DNA from: Pseudoalteromonas luteoviolacea S2607
GTDB taxonomy: Bacteria; Pseudomonadota; Gammaproteobacteria; Enterobacterales; Alteromonadaceae
Length of the DNA: 64,000 nt
NCBI RefSeq assembly: GCF_001625575.1
Contig: NZ_AUXV01000045.1
Location: 1-64,000, forward strand
Reading direction: 5' to 3'
Below are positions 44,719 to 52,645 of the stretch, piece after piece. Below the pieces are notes generated by a model. It was not told the DNA's origin, searched no databases, and worked only from the letters and a program-made list of their open reading frames with translations. The number at the start of each line of letters is the position of its first letter. Positions within the stretch are counted from its first letter, which is position 1. Made by a program: the position numbers and the translations under genes.

Positions 44719-45966
44719 ATGGTCACTTCCATAATCCTAACCCTAATAGCGTTAGCGTTTGTGCTTATCGTTATAGAGGATATTATCCATGTAAACAAGG
44801 CCAAAACGACCCTTTTTTTTGGCACTTTATGTTGGATTATCGCTTTTATATCTCCAATTCATGGTGAAAGCACAGAAACTATACAACATCAGCTAGACCA
44901 TAACATTCTAGAAATAGCCACTTTATGGCTATTTTTGATGGCAGCTATGACCTTCGTTGCGTACTTGAACTCAAAAGGATTTATTCAAAACATAGTGCAT
45001 AGGATTATGCCCGAGCAAATAAGCGAACGAAAACTCATGTTTTTAGTAGGCGCTTTTGCTTTTGTTTTTTCTTCCATTTCTGACAATATTACAGCGACGC
45101 TAATTTCATTGGCGGTCGTTATGTCTTTGAAGTTAGACACTAAGAAGTTAGTTAAGTATGCCACACTTATCATTTTTAGCGTAAATTCTGGTGGGGTTTC
45201 TCTTATTACGGGTGATGTAACTACCTTAATGATTTTCCTAGCGGGTAAAGTTACCATCCCAAATCTACTTCTTTTAGTTGTGCCGGCCATGGTTAGCGTG
45301 TTTGCGCTTGCCGCTATGTTATCAATTGGTATGAATGAACAATTGCACTTTGCAAGGCAAGAAATGCGCCGTATCGAGAAAACAGATATCACCATTGCGA
45401 TTATATTTATGTCGACTGTACTTGCCACGTTGTTTTTAAGCGTCGAGTATCAGGTACCTCCTATGCTGACTTTTCTATTCGGGCTCTCGTTTATGTTTTT
45501 AGTGGCGCAGTTTTTGATGCGTAAAAAGGACGTAAACAAGAAAATCATCGATTACATCAGAGAGATAGAGTATGACACTTTGTTGTTCTTTGTCGGAGTT
45601 TTACTGTTAGTCGGCGCCCTAAAGGAGGTTGGTGTACTAAGTATGTTCACGGAGTTGTATCAATATTTGGCTCCCGAATATGCAAACTATTTAGTTGGTC
45701 TGTTGAGCGCAGCGGTAGACAACGTACCGCTAACAGCGGCTTTATTAAAAGCACAAATTGAAATGACTCCACAGCAATGGCTAACCTTTACCTATGCGAC
45801 TGGTGTTGGCGGATCCATGCTTATTATTGGCTCTGCAGCTGGTATCATCGCGATGAGTAAAGTGAAAGCGTTAACGTTTATGAGCTACCTGAAAATGGCG
45901 CTGTACTTGTTGATTGCTTACACAATTGGCTACGGTGGATCATTTTATATGGGCCAATTGATATAA
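44719..45966 (+). CDS. nhaD: NhaD-family Na+/H+ antiporter
   Basis: Sodium/proton antiporter of the NhaD type known from halophilic and marine bacteria, in the inner membrane. The 415-residue protein has about 12 hydrophobic segments and the family motifs SSISDNITATLISL (about 117-130), FSVNSGGVSLITGDVTTLMI (about 154-173), SAAVDNVPLTAALLKAQ (about 332-348) and GVGGSMLIIGSAAGI (about 361-375). I chose the ATG at 44719; an in-frame TTG at 44707 would add four residues but overlaps the only ribosome-binding-like AGG. It differs in family from NhaC at 4.5 kb, so the cell has two unrelated sodium exporters here. Confidence 0.94.
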   Translation: MVTSIILTLIALAFVLIVIEDIIHVNKAKTTLFFGTLCWIIAFISPIHGESTETIQHQLDHNILEIATLWLFLMAAMTFVAYLNSKGFIQNIVHRIMPEQISERKLMFLVGAFAFVFSSISDNITATLISLAVVMSLKLDTKKLVKYATLIIFSVNSGGVSLITGDVTTLMIFLAGKVTIPNLLLLVVPAMVSVFALAAMLSIGMNEQLHFARQEMRRIEKTDITIAIIFMSTVLATLFLSVEYQVPPMLTFLFGLSFMFLVAQFLMRKKDVNKKIIDYIREIEYDTLLFFVGVLLLVGALKEVGVLSMFTELYQYLAPEYANYLVGLLSAAVDNVPLTAALLKAQIEMTPQQWLTFTYATGVGGSMLIIGSAAGIIAMSKVKALTFMSYLKMALYLLIAYTIGYGGSFYMGQLI

Positions 45967-45995
45967 TAGTTTTTTATGTTTAGGTACAAAAGTAC

Positions 45996-46024
45996 TTGAC
46001 ACCTAGACGTCTAAAAGATAATTT
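45996..46024 (+). promoter_or_regulatory. Candidate promoter with a palindrome in its spacer, upstream of lysC leader
   Basis: A perfect -35 box TTGACA (45996-46001) with TAATTT at 17-bp spacing (46019-46024) as the -10. The 10-bp palindrome TAGACGTCTA (46004-46013) lies in the spacer, where a repressor could block it. The promoter precedes the hairpin at 46030, so transcripts would have to pass that hairpin to reach lysC. Prediction only. Confidence 0.35.
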
Positions 46025-46029
46025 TTATA

Positions 46030-46058
46030 AGCCTGCTCACTGTAGCGGGCTTTTATTT
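46030..46058 (+). terminator. Intrinsic terminator of nhaD
   Basis: AGCCTGCT-CACTGT-AGCGGGCT stem (46030-46051, one G-U) followed by TTTATTTT. It lies 64 bp after the nhaD stop and 34 bp before the lysine riboswitch. Confidence 0.8.
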
Positions 46059-46091
46059 TGCTGATGTTCATGTTTAAACACGCAAAATAAA

Positions 46092-46254
46092 CAGAAGAGG
46101 TGCGATGCTTAGGTAGCTTGTTTGAGGACACGATTTCCTTAGACGACAAGTGAGGGAAGTATTCGCCGAGGAAAGTGATTGGTCGTGACAATGACTTTTC
46201 GGTTTTAGAGGTTGAATCCTCTGAACTGTCACCGGTTTTGGTGGAGAGCTTCTG
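46092..46254 (+). promoter_or_regulatory. Lysine riboswitch (L box) aptamer of lysC
   Basis: The segment matches the lysine aptamer consensus in order: CAGAAGAGGTGCGA at the start, AGGTAG, GAGGGAAGTATTCGCCGAGG (46152-46171), a GGTCGTGA element, AGAGGTTGAATCCTCTG and ACTGTCACCGG, then GGTGGAGAGCTTCTG at the end. P1 pairs CAGAAG (46092-46097) with CTTCTG (46249-46254). The layout is closest to the E. coli lysC leader. It lies directly upstream of an aspartate kinase gene, the expected target, so it senses lysine to control the first step of its own pathway. Confidence 0.93.
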
Positions 46255-46344
46255 GCAGTGGTCTTACAATAAGTCTATTCTTCCTCTTGCCATGTTAGTT
46301 CTCCTTATTTTTAAGGGTAATCTTGCTGATTATCTAAAGGAGAG
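46243..46344 (+). promoter_or_regulatory. Expression platform: Shine-Dalgarno sequester of the lysC riboswitch
   Basis: TCTCCTT (46300-46306) is complementary to the lysC ribosome-binding sequence AAGGAGA (46337-46343). The overlapping AGTTCTCC (46297-46304) can instead pair with GGAGAGCT (46243-46250), which contains the end of the aptamer and two P1 bases. With lysine bound, P1 holds 46249-46254 and the ribosome site is masked; without lysine, the alternative pairing exposes it. There is no T run in the region, so control is probably translational. The structure is inferred from complementarity only. Confidence 0.7.
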
Positions 46345-46347
46345 AAA

Positions 46348-47694
46348 ATGAATTCCCAGTATGTTGTTGCAAAGTTTGGTGGTACCAGCGTGGCCGACTT
46401 TACAGCCATGCATCGTTGTGCCCAAATTATCAATGATGATCCAAGCGTTAGAGTTGTAGTGGTCAGTGCTAGTGCAGGCGTGACGAATCACCTCGTGACC
46501 CTTGTACAGCAGAAGTCGGACGAAGCACAAAGGCTTGAACTGGTTGAATCGGTCATGAAAATCCAGAGTAATATCCTAGCGCATGTAACACTAGATAACG
46601 ATTTGCAAGATGGGTTTAACGCGACGGTTGAGCAGTTTAAACAACTGGCGCAATTACCAGCGTTAGATCAACAGCAATGTGATGAGGTTTTGAGCTTTGG
46701 TGAGCGTTTCTCATCATTTATTTTCTCTCAGGTTCTGCGTGACCAAGGTGTAAGCACACAGCGCTTTGATATAAGAGATGTTTTAAAAACAGATAGCAGC
46801 TTTTCAAAAGCTACACCAGATATCGCAGCAACAGAGAAAGCAGCTGCAAAACTATTAACCCCCTTACTAGAACAACATGTTGTCGTGACGCAAGGTTTTA
46901 TTGGTAGCGATAAATATGGCCAAACTACCACTTTAGGGCGGGGGGGGTCTGATTACAGTGCTGCGTTGATTGCCGAAGCCATAGGCGCAAAAAGCGTGCA
47001 TATATGGACGGATGTGGTTGGTATATTCAGCACTGATCCTAGGCTTTGTAACAAAGCAAAGCCGATTCCAAGTTTGAGCTTTGATGAAGCTGCTGAGATG
47101 GCTACATTCGGCGCTAAAGTGTTACACCCAGCAACGATTCTACCTGCAAGCCGCAAAGGCATTTCGGTGTTTGTTGGCTCAAGCAAAGCGCCTGAGCAAG
47201 GTGGAACTTGGATCGAAAAGGAAACCCAATCTCAATCTGGGATCAGAGCAGTAACGCAACGTAAGAATCAAATTCTGTTGACTTTGAAAAGCCCGGAAAT
47301 GCTTCTGGCAAGCGGCTTTTTGGCGAGAATATTCACAATTTTAAGCAATTATAATATTTCTGTTGATCTGGTAACTACCTCTGAAATTAGCGTGGCATTG
47401 ACACTGGATAACGCGCCAAATGCAACACGACCAGAGTTAGATCAGGCATGCCTCGATGAGTTGGGGGCTTTTTGCCACGTCACAGTGGAAAACAATTTGA
47501 CACTGGTTGCAATGATTGGGTCAGAGATTCAATTGCAAGGTGGAGAAAATTGCCTCGTTGACGTACTTTCAGAGTTTGATATTCGATTGATCTGTCACGG
47601 TGCCAGCCGTCATAACTTATGCTTTTTGGTTGAACAAAGTAAGTCCGACTTAGTTGTACAGTCTATCCATCAAAAACTACTTGAAGCTGCTTAG
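46348..47694 (+). CDS. lysC: Aspartate kinase, monofunctional lysine-sensitive type (LysC)
   Basis: Phosphorylates aspartate to aspartyl phosphate, first step toward lysine, threonine, methionine and diaminopimelate. The 448-residue protein has VAKFGGTSVADF (about 7-18), SFGERFSS (about 113-120), GRGGSDYSAALIAEA (about 198-212) and two C-terminal ACT domains (about 305-445), the class III LysC length (E. coli 449). The adjacent riboswitch senses lysine, which supports allosteric and gene-level lysine control. AAGGAGAG precedes the ATG at 46348. No homoserine dehydrogenase domain is fused. It is a single gene, followed by a hairpin at 47743. Confidence 0.97.
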   Translation: MNSQYVVAKFGGTSVADFTAMHRCAQIINDDPSVRVVVVSASAGVTNHLVTLVQQKSDEAQRLELVESVMKIQSNILAHVTLDNDLQDGFNATVEQFKQLAQLPALDQQQCDEVLSFGERFSSFIFSQVLRDQGVSTQRFDIRDVLKTDSSFSKATPDIAATEKAAAKLLTPLLEQHVVVTQGFIGSDKYGQTTTLGRGGSDYSAALIAEAIGAKSVHIWTDVVGIFSTDPRLCNKAKPIPSLSFDEAAEMATFGAKVLHPATILPASRKGISVFVGSSKAPEQGGTWIEKETQSQSGIRAVTQRKNQILLTLKSPEMLLASGFLARIFTILSNYNISVDLVTTSEISVALTLDNAPNATRPELDQACLDELGAFCHVTVENNLTLVAMIGSEIQLQGGENCLVDVLSEFDIRLICHGASRHNLCFLVEQSKSDLVVQSIHQKLLEAA

Positions 47695-47742
47695 TACTAT
47701 GCGCCGCACAGTACTCAGCATATGAAGACATTTCTTATTAGA

Positions 47743-47767
47743 CCAAGCACAATGCGTTAGTGCTTGG
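47743..47767 (+). terminator. Candidate terminator hairpin of lysC
   Basis: CCAAGCAC/GTGCTTGG stem (47743-47750/47760-47767), about 50 bp after the lysC stop, followed by a moderately T-rich stretch (CTAGCTTTGTTCTTGTTG). The loop is 9 nt. Confidence 0.5.
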
Positions 47768-47834
47768 CTAGCTTTGTTCTTGTTGTATTTATACATAAAT
47801 TTATAACAAAAATTAGTGATAAAGTTGCAATTAT

Positions 47835-47868
47835 ATTGGTCTGGTGGCAATCTAGAAATTAGACCAAT
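47835..47868. repeat. Inverted repeat upstream of the DUF924 gene
   Basis: ATTGGTCT (47835-47842) and AGACCAAT (47861-47868) are an 8-bp inverted repeat, 20-50 bp before the DUF924 start codon. It may be an operator or leader stem; the motif TTAGACCAA also occurs at 47739-47747. No cognate regulator is known here. Confidence 0.4.
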
Positions 47869-47887
47869 GTGAGTAAGGAAGTAGGCA

Positions 47888-48418
47888 ATGCAGTATCAGC
47901 AAGTATATGAATTTTGGTTTGTTACCTGTTCTGAAAGTGATTGGTGGCAAAAGTCGACAGTGTTTGATCAAAAAGTGACACAAGAGTTTTCTACACTACA
48001 TTCAAAAGCACTTAATGGCGAATTGGCTTCTTGGCGCCAGAACCCATTAGGGGCGTTATGTGAAATCATCGTTTTAGATCAATTTTCTAGAAACATGTTC
48101 CGCGACACGCCAAGTGCTTTTGCGAGTGATACACTAGCGTTGTGTTTAGCGCAACATGCTATTGAAAAGGGCTATGACAAAGAGCTCAATGATACCGAAG
48201 TGAGCTTCTTGTATATGCCTTTTATGCATAGTGAAAGTCGCTATATTCACCAGTATGCAGAAAAATTATTTCGTGACCTTCCAAACTATGAATTTGAAAT
48301 CGCACATAAAAAGATAATTGACCGATTTGGCCGTTATCCTCATCGCAATGAGATTTTAGGGAGAGTATCAACAGATGAGGAGATTGAGTTTTTACAGCAG
48401 CCAGGCTCCAGCTTCTAA
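47888..48418 (+). CDS. DUF924 family protein
   Basis: A 176-residue soluble protein of the DUF924 family, all-helical and tetratricopeptide-like by fold. Hallmarks are VYEFWFV at the start, the LGALCEIIVLDQFSRNMFRDTPSAFASDTLAL segment (about 50-80), FLYMPFMHSESR (about 110-121) and RFGRYPHRNEILGR near the C-terminus, all well conserved in the family. It has no signal peptide or membrane segment, and its function is unknown. AAGGAAG precedes the ATG. It stands alone between lysC and the SNF transporter. Confidence 0.92.
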   Translation: MQYQQVYEFWFVTCSESDWWQKSTVFDQKVTQEFSTLHSKALNGELASWRQNPLGALCEIIVLDQFSRNMFRDTPSAFASDTLALCLAQHAIEKGYDKELNDTEVSFLYMPFMHSESRYIHQYAEKLFRDLPNYEFEIAHKKIIDRFGRYPHRNEILGRVSTDEEIEFLQQPGSSF

Positions 48419-48541
48419 CTATTGATAATTTGTGGATAGAAATGTTTGGAAGGTTCTTAAATCGGAACCTAGCCACTCGCAATTTTCGTTCAACAGGGTA
48501 TAATCGCGGACCTAAAACAATAATTATATTAGCGTTAAATT

Positions 48542-49867
48542 ATGGCTCAGGTACGTGATGGTTTTCAAAGCCGACTTGGTTTTGTTCTTGCAGCAGCGGG
48601 CGCCGCTGTTGGATTAGGAAATATTTGGGGTTTTCCCACACAAGCCGCCAACCATGGTGGTGGAGCATTTTTGCTTGCATATTTTATCGTCATCTTTTTA
48701 CTCGCATTACCCGCTCTGTATACCGAACTATATCTCGGTCACCAAGCTCAGGCTAACCCTGTAAAAGCGCTAAAAATGGCATGGCAAGAGAGAAATCCAA
48801 AAATAGGCGCAGGCGCTGGTTATTTAGGTCTAGCTGGCGCAATTGTGATGCTCAGCTTTTATTCCATTGTAGCAGGGTGGATGTTGGCGCACTCAATTGA
48901 GCCTGTAACAACATTTATGGGTCTTGAGTCAACAAGCCAGTTTCTTACTGGTGACTCGATGACTCGTAATTTTGTTTTTACACCGCTTATGTTGCTGCTA
49001 ACCGCAGCGATTATTTTAAAAGGTGTTAAGTCTGGTATTGAAATTTGGTCTCGCCGACTAATGCCTGTATTGCTATTGCTCTTAATTCTTTTGATTGTAT
49101 ATATGGCAACACTTGAAGGGGCAAATGAAGGGTTTAGAGCTTATTTGATTCCAGATTTTAGTAAAATTACGGATCCTGATTTAATTATTGCCGCAATGGG
49201 ACAAGCATTTTTTTCGCTCTCGTTGGGGGTTGGCTGTATGATGATTTATGGGTCATACCTTAAACCCAATGAGAATTTACCAAAACTGACTTTCAGTGTC
49301 GCTATGCTAGATACAGGCGTCGCGTTTTTAGCTGGTTTACTTATTATTCCAGCGATTTTTGTTGCTCAACAAAACGGTGTAGAGGTGTTCCAAGATGGCA
49401 AACTAGTTGGCGAAGGAAGACTTATTTTTGCTATTTTACCAGAGTTATTCGCAAGCATGGGTCAAATTGGCATTTGGGTCGGCCTGACATTCTTTGTGTT
49501 AATGTCAATTGCATCGCTTACATCAACCATCTCATCTACCGAAATTCCTGTGTCATTCCTAGTTGAGAATCATGGGTTTGCAAGAAAATCGGCTACTTGG
49601 ATTGTGACTTTAGTTATTCTTGTCTGTTCGAGCTTGATTATATTGAACTTTGAATGGCTGTTTGGATTAGTGATAAATGTATTCACTCGCTATCAGTTAC
49701 CGCTAATGGGATTATTTTACTTTATTACGGTTGGCTGGATGTGGCGACGTGGTAATCAACTGCTCTTAGTAACTGGTGGTAAGCAATATTGGTTTGCCCA
49801 ATATCTAAAGTTTGTATGTCCAATTTTAATGACCGCCGTGTTTGTAAATGTTGTCTTGAATAAATAA
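48542..49867 (+). CDS. Sodium-dependent transporter of the SNF (NSS) family
   Basis: A 441-residue Na+-coupled solute symporter of the neurotransmitter:sodium symporter family, probably for an amino acid. It has about 11 hydrophobic segments. The N-terminal RLGFVLAAAGAAVGLGNIWGFP motif (about 11-32) holds the sodium-site residues of helix 1, and the SLSLGVGCMMIYGSY segment (about 228-242) is helix 6 of LeuT-type carriers. The substrate is not predictable from sequence alone. A TATAAT box lies at 48499-48504, about 38 bp before the ATG, though the -35 match is poor. It ends at a strong terminator, convergent with the minus-strand genes that follow. Confidence 0.93.
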   Translation: MAQVRDGFQSRLGFVLAAAGAAVGLGNIWGFPTQAANHGGGAFLLAYFIVIFLLALPALYTELYLGHQAQANPVKALKMAWQERNPKIGAGAGYLGLAGAIVMLSFYSIVAGWMLAHSIEPVTTFMGLESTSQFLTGDSMTRNFVFTPLMLLLTAAIILKGVKSGIEIWSRRLMPVLLLLLILLIVYMATLEGANEGFRAYLIPDFSKITDPDLIIAAMGQAFFSLSLGVGCMMIYGSYLKPNENLPKLTFSVAMLDTGVAFLAGLLIIPAIFVAQQNGVEVFQDGKLVGEGRLIFAILPELFASMGQIGIWVGLTFFVLMSIASLTSTISSTEIPVSFLVENHGFARKSATWIVTLVILVCSSLIILNFEWLFGLVINVFTRYQLPLMGLFYFITVGWMWRRGNQLLLVTGGKQYWFAQYLKFVCPILMTAVFVNVVLNK

Positions 49868-49890
49868 CAGATACCTTGCAGAGACTTGAA

Positions 49891-49920
49891 AAGCGCAGCT
49901 GCGAAGAGCTGCGCTTTTTT
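49891..49920. terminator. Strong terminator between the SNF transporter and the dehydrogenase
   Basis: AAGCGCAGCT-GCGAAG-AGCTGCGCTT stem (49891-49916) with a T run to 49920 on the plus strand; on the minus strand the stem is followed by TTCAAG. It mainly serves the plus-strand gene. Confidence 0.9.
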
Positions 49921-49934
49921 GTGTTTAAAGAACT

Positions 49935-50912
49935 TTAAACGCTGTTAGGTGACACTTGCTCACAATCGAGAGCATTCAAATTGCTTATGGTTACTGACGC
50001 AATTTCGGTTAACGCTTCTTTTGTAAAAAAACCTTGATGACCAGTGATTAAGACATTTGGAAAGCCACTTAGACGAATAAAGTCATCATCTTGTATGATA
50101 TCTTCACTCCTATCTTTGAAAAATAACTCTGACTCTTGTTCATATACGTCGAGTCCTAAATAGCCTATTTTTCTAGATTTGAGCGCTTTAATACAAGCTT
50201 GAGTATCTATTAATGCGCCACGACTGGTATTAATCACCATAACGCCAGTTTTCATTTTTTGAAAAGCTGCGTCATCTAATAAGTGGTGTGTGCTTTCGGT
50301 TAACGGGCAGTGCAGGGTGATAATATCGCTTTGCTCAAACAACATTTGCAAAGACACCTTTGTATAGGAACCTTCACCCACATTAGGGTCAAAGACCAAT
50401 GTATGGGCGCCAAAGCCATTTAGAATCGACACCAATGACTGGCCTATTTTCCCACACCCAATTACGCCTACAGTCTTGTTGTGAATATTAAAACCTAGCA
50501 ACCCATTTAGGTCGAAGTTTTCTTCCCTCACTCGGTTATAGGCTTTGTGGGTTTTGCGTGCCAATGTCAAAATAAGCGCCATACAATGCTCGGCTACCGC
50601 TTCAGGGCTATAGGCAGGAACACGAACAACTTGAATTCCTAAAGCATGTGCAGCGTCGATATCGACATTATTAAAGCCCGCGCAGCGCAGTGCAATAAAT
50701 TTGACATTTAACTCAGCTAATTCAGCCAAAACGCACGCATTCACATCGTCGTTAACGAAAACACATATGGCATCAAAACCGGATGCTAGGTATACAGTTT
50801 CCATTTTTAACGCATGTTCTAAATGCGTAATTTCTATATGCGGATAAGCGTTTACAGCTTCGGTAAAAAATGCTCTTTCATACTTTTGCGAACTGAATAG
50901 TGCTACTTTCAT
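49935..50912 (-). CDS. 2-hydroxyacid dehydrogenase, D-lactate dehydrogenase type
   Basis: A 325-residue NAD-linked D-2-hydroxyacid dehydrogenase, close to the fermentative D-lactate dehydrogenase LdhA. It begins MKVALFSSQKYER (LdhA-like). The nucleotide-binding GCGKIG (152-157) and NTSRGALIDTQA (about 230-241) with the catalytic Arg are present, and the C-terminal TGHQGFFTKEAL carries the catalytic His. The ATG at 50912 is used; a TTG at 50930 is the only upstream alternative. Its first 35 bp overlap the end of the glutathione peroxidase gene in a different frame. Pyruvate is the likely substrate, but related enzymes use other 2-oxoacids. Confidence 0.93.
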   Translation of the reverse strand: MKVALFSSQKYERAFFTEAVNAYPHIEITHLEHALKMETVYLASGFDAICVFVNDDVNACVLAELAELNVKFIALRCAGFNNVDIDAAHALGIQVVRVPAYSPEAVAEHCMALILTLARKTHKAYNRVREENFDLNGLLGFNIHNKTVGVIGCGKIGQSLVSILNGFGAHTLVFDPNVGEGSYTKVSLQMLFEQSDIITLHCPLTESTHHLLDDAAFQKMKTGVMVINTSRGALIDTQACIKALKSRKIGYLGLDVYEQESELFFKDRSEDIIQDDDFIRLSGFPNVLITGHQGFFTKEALTEIASVTISNLNALDCEQVSPNSV

Positions 50913-51393
50913 GGTGAAACTGGCCCTCAATAATCTGCTTCAAGGATTCAGGCTTAGTGCGCGGCGCGTAACGTGATAGTAGTTCTCCATTGCGGCCGAT
51001 TAGGAATTTTGTGTAATTCCACTTTACGGCACGATTTTGGGCAATGCCGCGCGTATGTGATTTTAAATAGTTAAAGAGGGGATGTGCGTCAGGTCCATTT
51101 ACTAAAACTTTCTCAGAGACCTTAAAGCTTAAATTGAAATGAGATTGATAAAACTCTCGGAGCATTTCATTTTCCAAAGGTTCATTTTTGCCAAACTGAT
51201 TACATGGAAAAGCAATGACCTCTAAACCGCTGTGTTTATATTTGCGATACATTTTTTCTAGTGCGGCTAACTGCGGGGTAAAGCTACACTTGCTAGCAAT
51301 ATTGACTATCAGTACAGGTCTGTCTTGCAGTGACTTAAGAGAGAGTGTTTCTCCACTAAGTAACTTAACGCTGTATCTGTAAATATTATCCAT
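50878..51393 (-). CDS. Glutathione peroxidase (Cys type)
   Basis: A 171-residue thioredoxin-fold peroxidase reducing hydroperoxides, of the non-selenium BtuE-like class. The catalytic Cys36 lies in NIASKCSFTPQ, Gln66 in AFPCNQFGKNEP and the Trp125-Asn126 pair in VKWNYTKFLI. The usual Gly after the Cys is Ser here (SKCSFTP). Bacterial members often use thioredoxin instead of glutathione as donor. It has no signal peptide, so it is cytosolic. The 3' end overlaps the dehydrogenase gene by 35 bp, which suggests a single transcript in response to oxidative or low-oxygen stress; that link is inferred. Confidence 0.92.
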   Translation of the reverse strand: MDNIYRYSVKLLSGETLSLKSLQDRPVLIVNIASKCSFTPQLAALEKMYRKYKHSGLEVIAFPCNQFGKNEPLENEMLREFYQSHFNLSFKVSEKVLVNGPDAHPLFNYLKSHTRGIAQNRAVKWNYTKFLIGRNGELLSRYAPRTKPESLKQIIEGQFHHESSTIQFAKV

Positions 51394-51595
51394 ATTGAAA
51401 GGCTCCGTGCATAAAACAAGTTTTATTAATGTTATTCATCTTGGTCAACTTCAGGTCACACCTCATATTAAATGGGGCAATAATCCCTCCATTGTTCAAG
51501 CATAGCAGCCATTTAGGACAATTTTATGTCAGTGTAGGTTTAAATTTAATCAAAGTTAAATAATGTTGTAGAAATGAAATAATTTTGGGAACACA

Positions 51596-51617
51596 GGGTA
51601 CTTCTTACGAAGTACCC
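51596..51617 (-). terminator. Perfect hairpin downstream of the HIBADH-family gene
   Basis: GGGTACTTC-TTAC-GAAGTACCC, a perfect 9-bp stem with a 4-nt loop, 18 bp downstream of the stop codon on the minus strand. No T run follows (TGTGTTCCC), so it may be an mRNA 3'-stabilising stem or a Rho-linked end rather than a classical terminator. Confidence 0.5.
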
Positions 51618-51634
51618 GATATTTGAGTGGTGGG

Positions 51635-52510
51635 TTAAACTAAGCGCTTTAGTAAGCTAGACGTGTCCCAACGGTTACCCCCCATTTTTTGAACGTCTGC
51701 ATAAAACTGGTCCACAAGTGCTGTAAGTGGCAAGGTAGAGCCGTTTTTCTTTGCTTCATCTAGCGCAATGGCTAAATCTTTGCGCATCCAATCCACGGCA
51801 AAGCCGTGTTCATAATGGTCTTCAAGCATCGTTTTATGTCGATTTTCCATTTGCCAGCTGCCTGCGGCACCTTTTGAAATAACTTCGATGACAGACTCGC
51901 AATCAATGCCGGCATTTTGGCCAAATTGAAGTGCTTCCGCTAAGCCTTGGACAACACCTGCGATACAAATTTGGTTCATCATTTTTGCAATTTGCCCCGA
52001 GCCTACTGTGCCCAAGAGTTTTGAGAATCTTGCATAGGCAGCCATGATGGGTTCAACCGCTGAATATATGTCAGAATTACCACCACACATGATAGTCAAC
52101 TGACCGTTGATAGCACCAGCCTCTCCGCCAGAGACTGGCGCGTCAATAAACCCAATCTGTTGTGACTCACACAGTGAATACAATTCTCTGGCAACATCAG
52201 CAGATGCAGTTGTGTGGTCCACTAGTATAGCGCCAGATTTCATGGTTTTTAGTGCGCCGTCTTCACCAGAGGTTACTTGGCGCAAGTCATCATCATTACC
52301 TACGCAAACGAAAACAACATCTGCATCTTGTGCTGCTATTGCAGGTGTCTCTGCTGACTTGCCATTGTAAGATTCTAGCCATAACGCTGATTTGCTAGAA
52401 GTGCGATTATAAACAGTTACATTGTAACCTGCGTTAGCTAGGTGCCCAGCCATAGGGAAGCCCATTACACCTAAACCGATAAATGCTACATTTTTTGTGC
52501 TCGATGTCAT
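51635..52510 (-). CDS. NAD(P)-dependent oxidoreductase, 3-hydroxyisobutyrate dehydrogenase family
   Basis: A 291-residue beta-hydroxyacid dehydrogenase. The nucleotide-binding AFIGLGVMGFPMAGHL lies at the start (about 8-23), the substrate motif DAPVSGGEAGAINGQL (about 123-138) follows, and the catalytic Lys is in GSGQIAKMMNQ (about 170-180). Relatives act on 3-hydroxyisobutyrate, tartronate semialdehyde or other short hydroxyacids; the substrate cannot be told here. The ATG at 52510 gives the family N-terminus; longer ORF starts up to 52615 add a stretch with no family resemblance. It follows the cation symporter gene but is separated by a stem. Confidence 0.9.
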   Translation of the reverse strand: MTSSTKNVAFIGLGVMGFPMAGHLANAGYNVTVYNRTSSKSALWLESYNGKSAETPAIAAQDADVVFVCVGNDDDLRQVTSGEDGALKTMKSGAILVDHTTASADVARELYSLCESQQIGFIDAPVSGGEAGAINGQLTIMCGGNSDIYSAVEPIMAAYARFSKLLGTVGSGQIAKMMNQICIAGVVQGLAEALQFGQNAGIDCESVIEVISKGAAGSWQMENRHKTMLEDHYEHGFAVDWMRKDLAIALDEAKKNGSTLPLTALVDQFYADVQKMGGNRWDTSSLLKRLV

Positions 52511-52614
52511 GCTTAACAAATCCAATTGCCTTAAGTGCATATGATTGTATCTTAAGTAAATTATTTGTGTAGCAAAAAAGTTTACGAGGTGCTGAGAAAA
52601 GATAATGTAAGGCA

Positions 52615-52639
52615 TTTAGGGCAGTAAGACTGCCCTAAA
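52615..52639 (-). terminator. Hairpin downstream of the cation symporter gene
   Basis: TTTAGGGCAGT-AAG-ACTGCCCTAAA, an 11-bp perfect stem starting 7 bp after the symporter stop codon on the minus strand. Neither strand has a good T run, but position and strength suggest the 3' end of the symporter mRNA. Confidence 0.55.
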
Positions 52640-52645
52640 AAAGGA

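Noticed and set aside
46003..46293. A minus-strand ORF with an apparent AAGGAG site, reading MARGRIDLL then a stop and a longer frame
   Set aside because: The segment is the complement of the lysine riboswitch and its expression platform. The AAGGAG is the complement of the anti-ribosome-site sequence, the frame has an in-frame TAA, and no family resemblance was seen.
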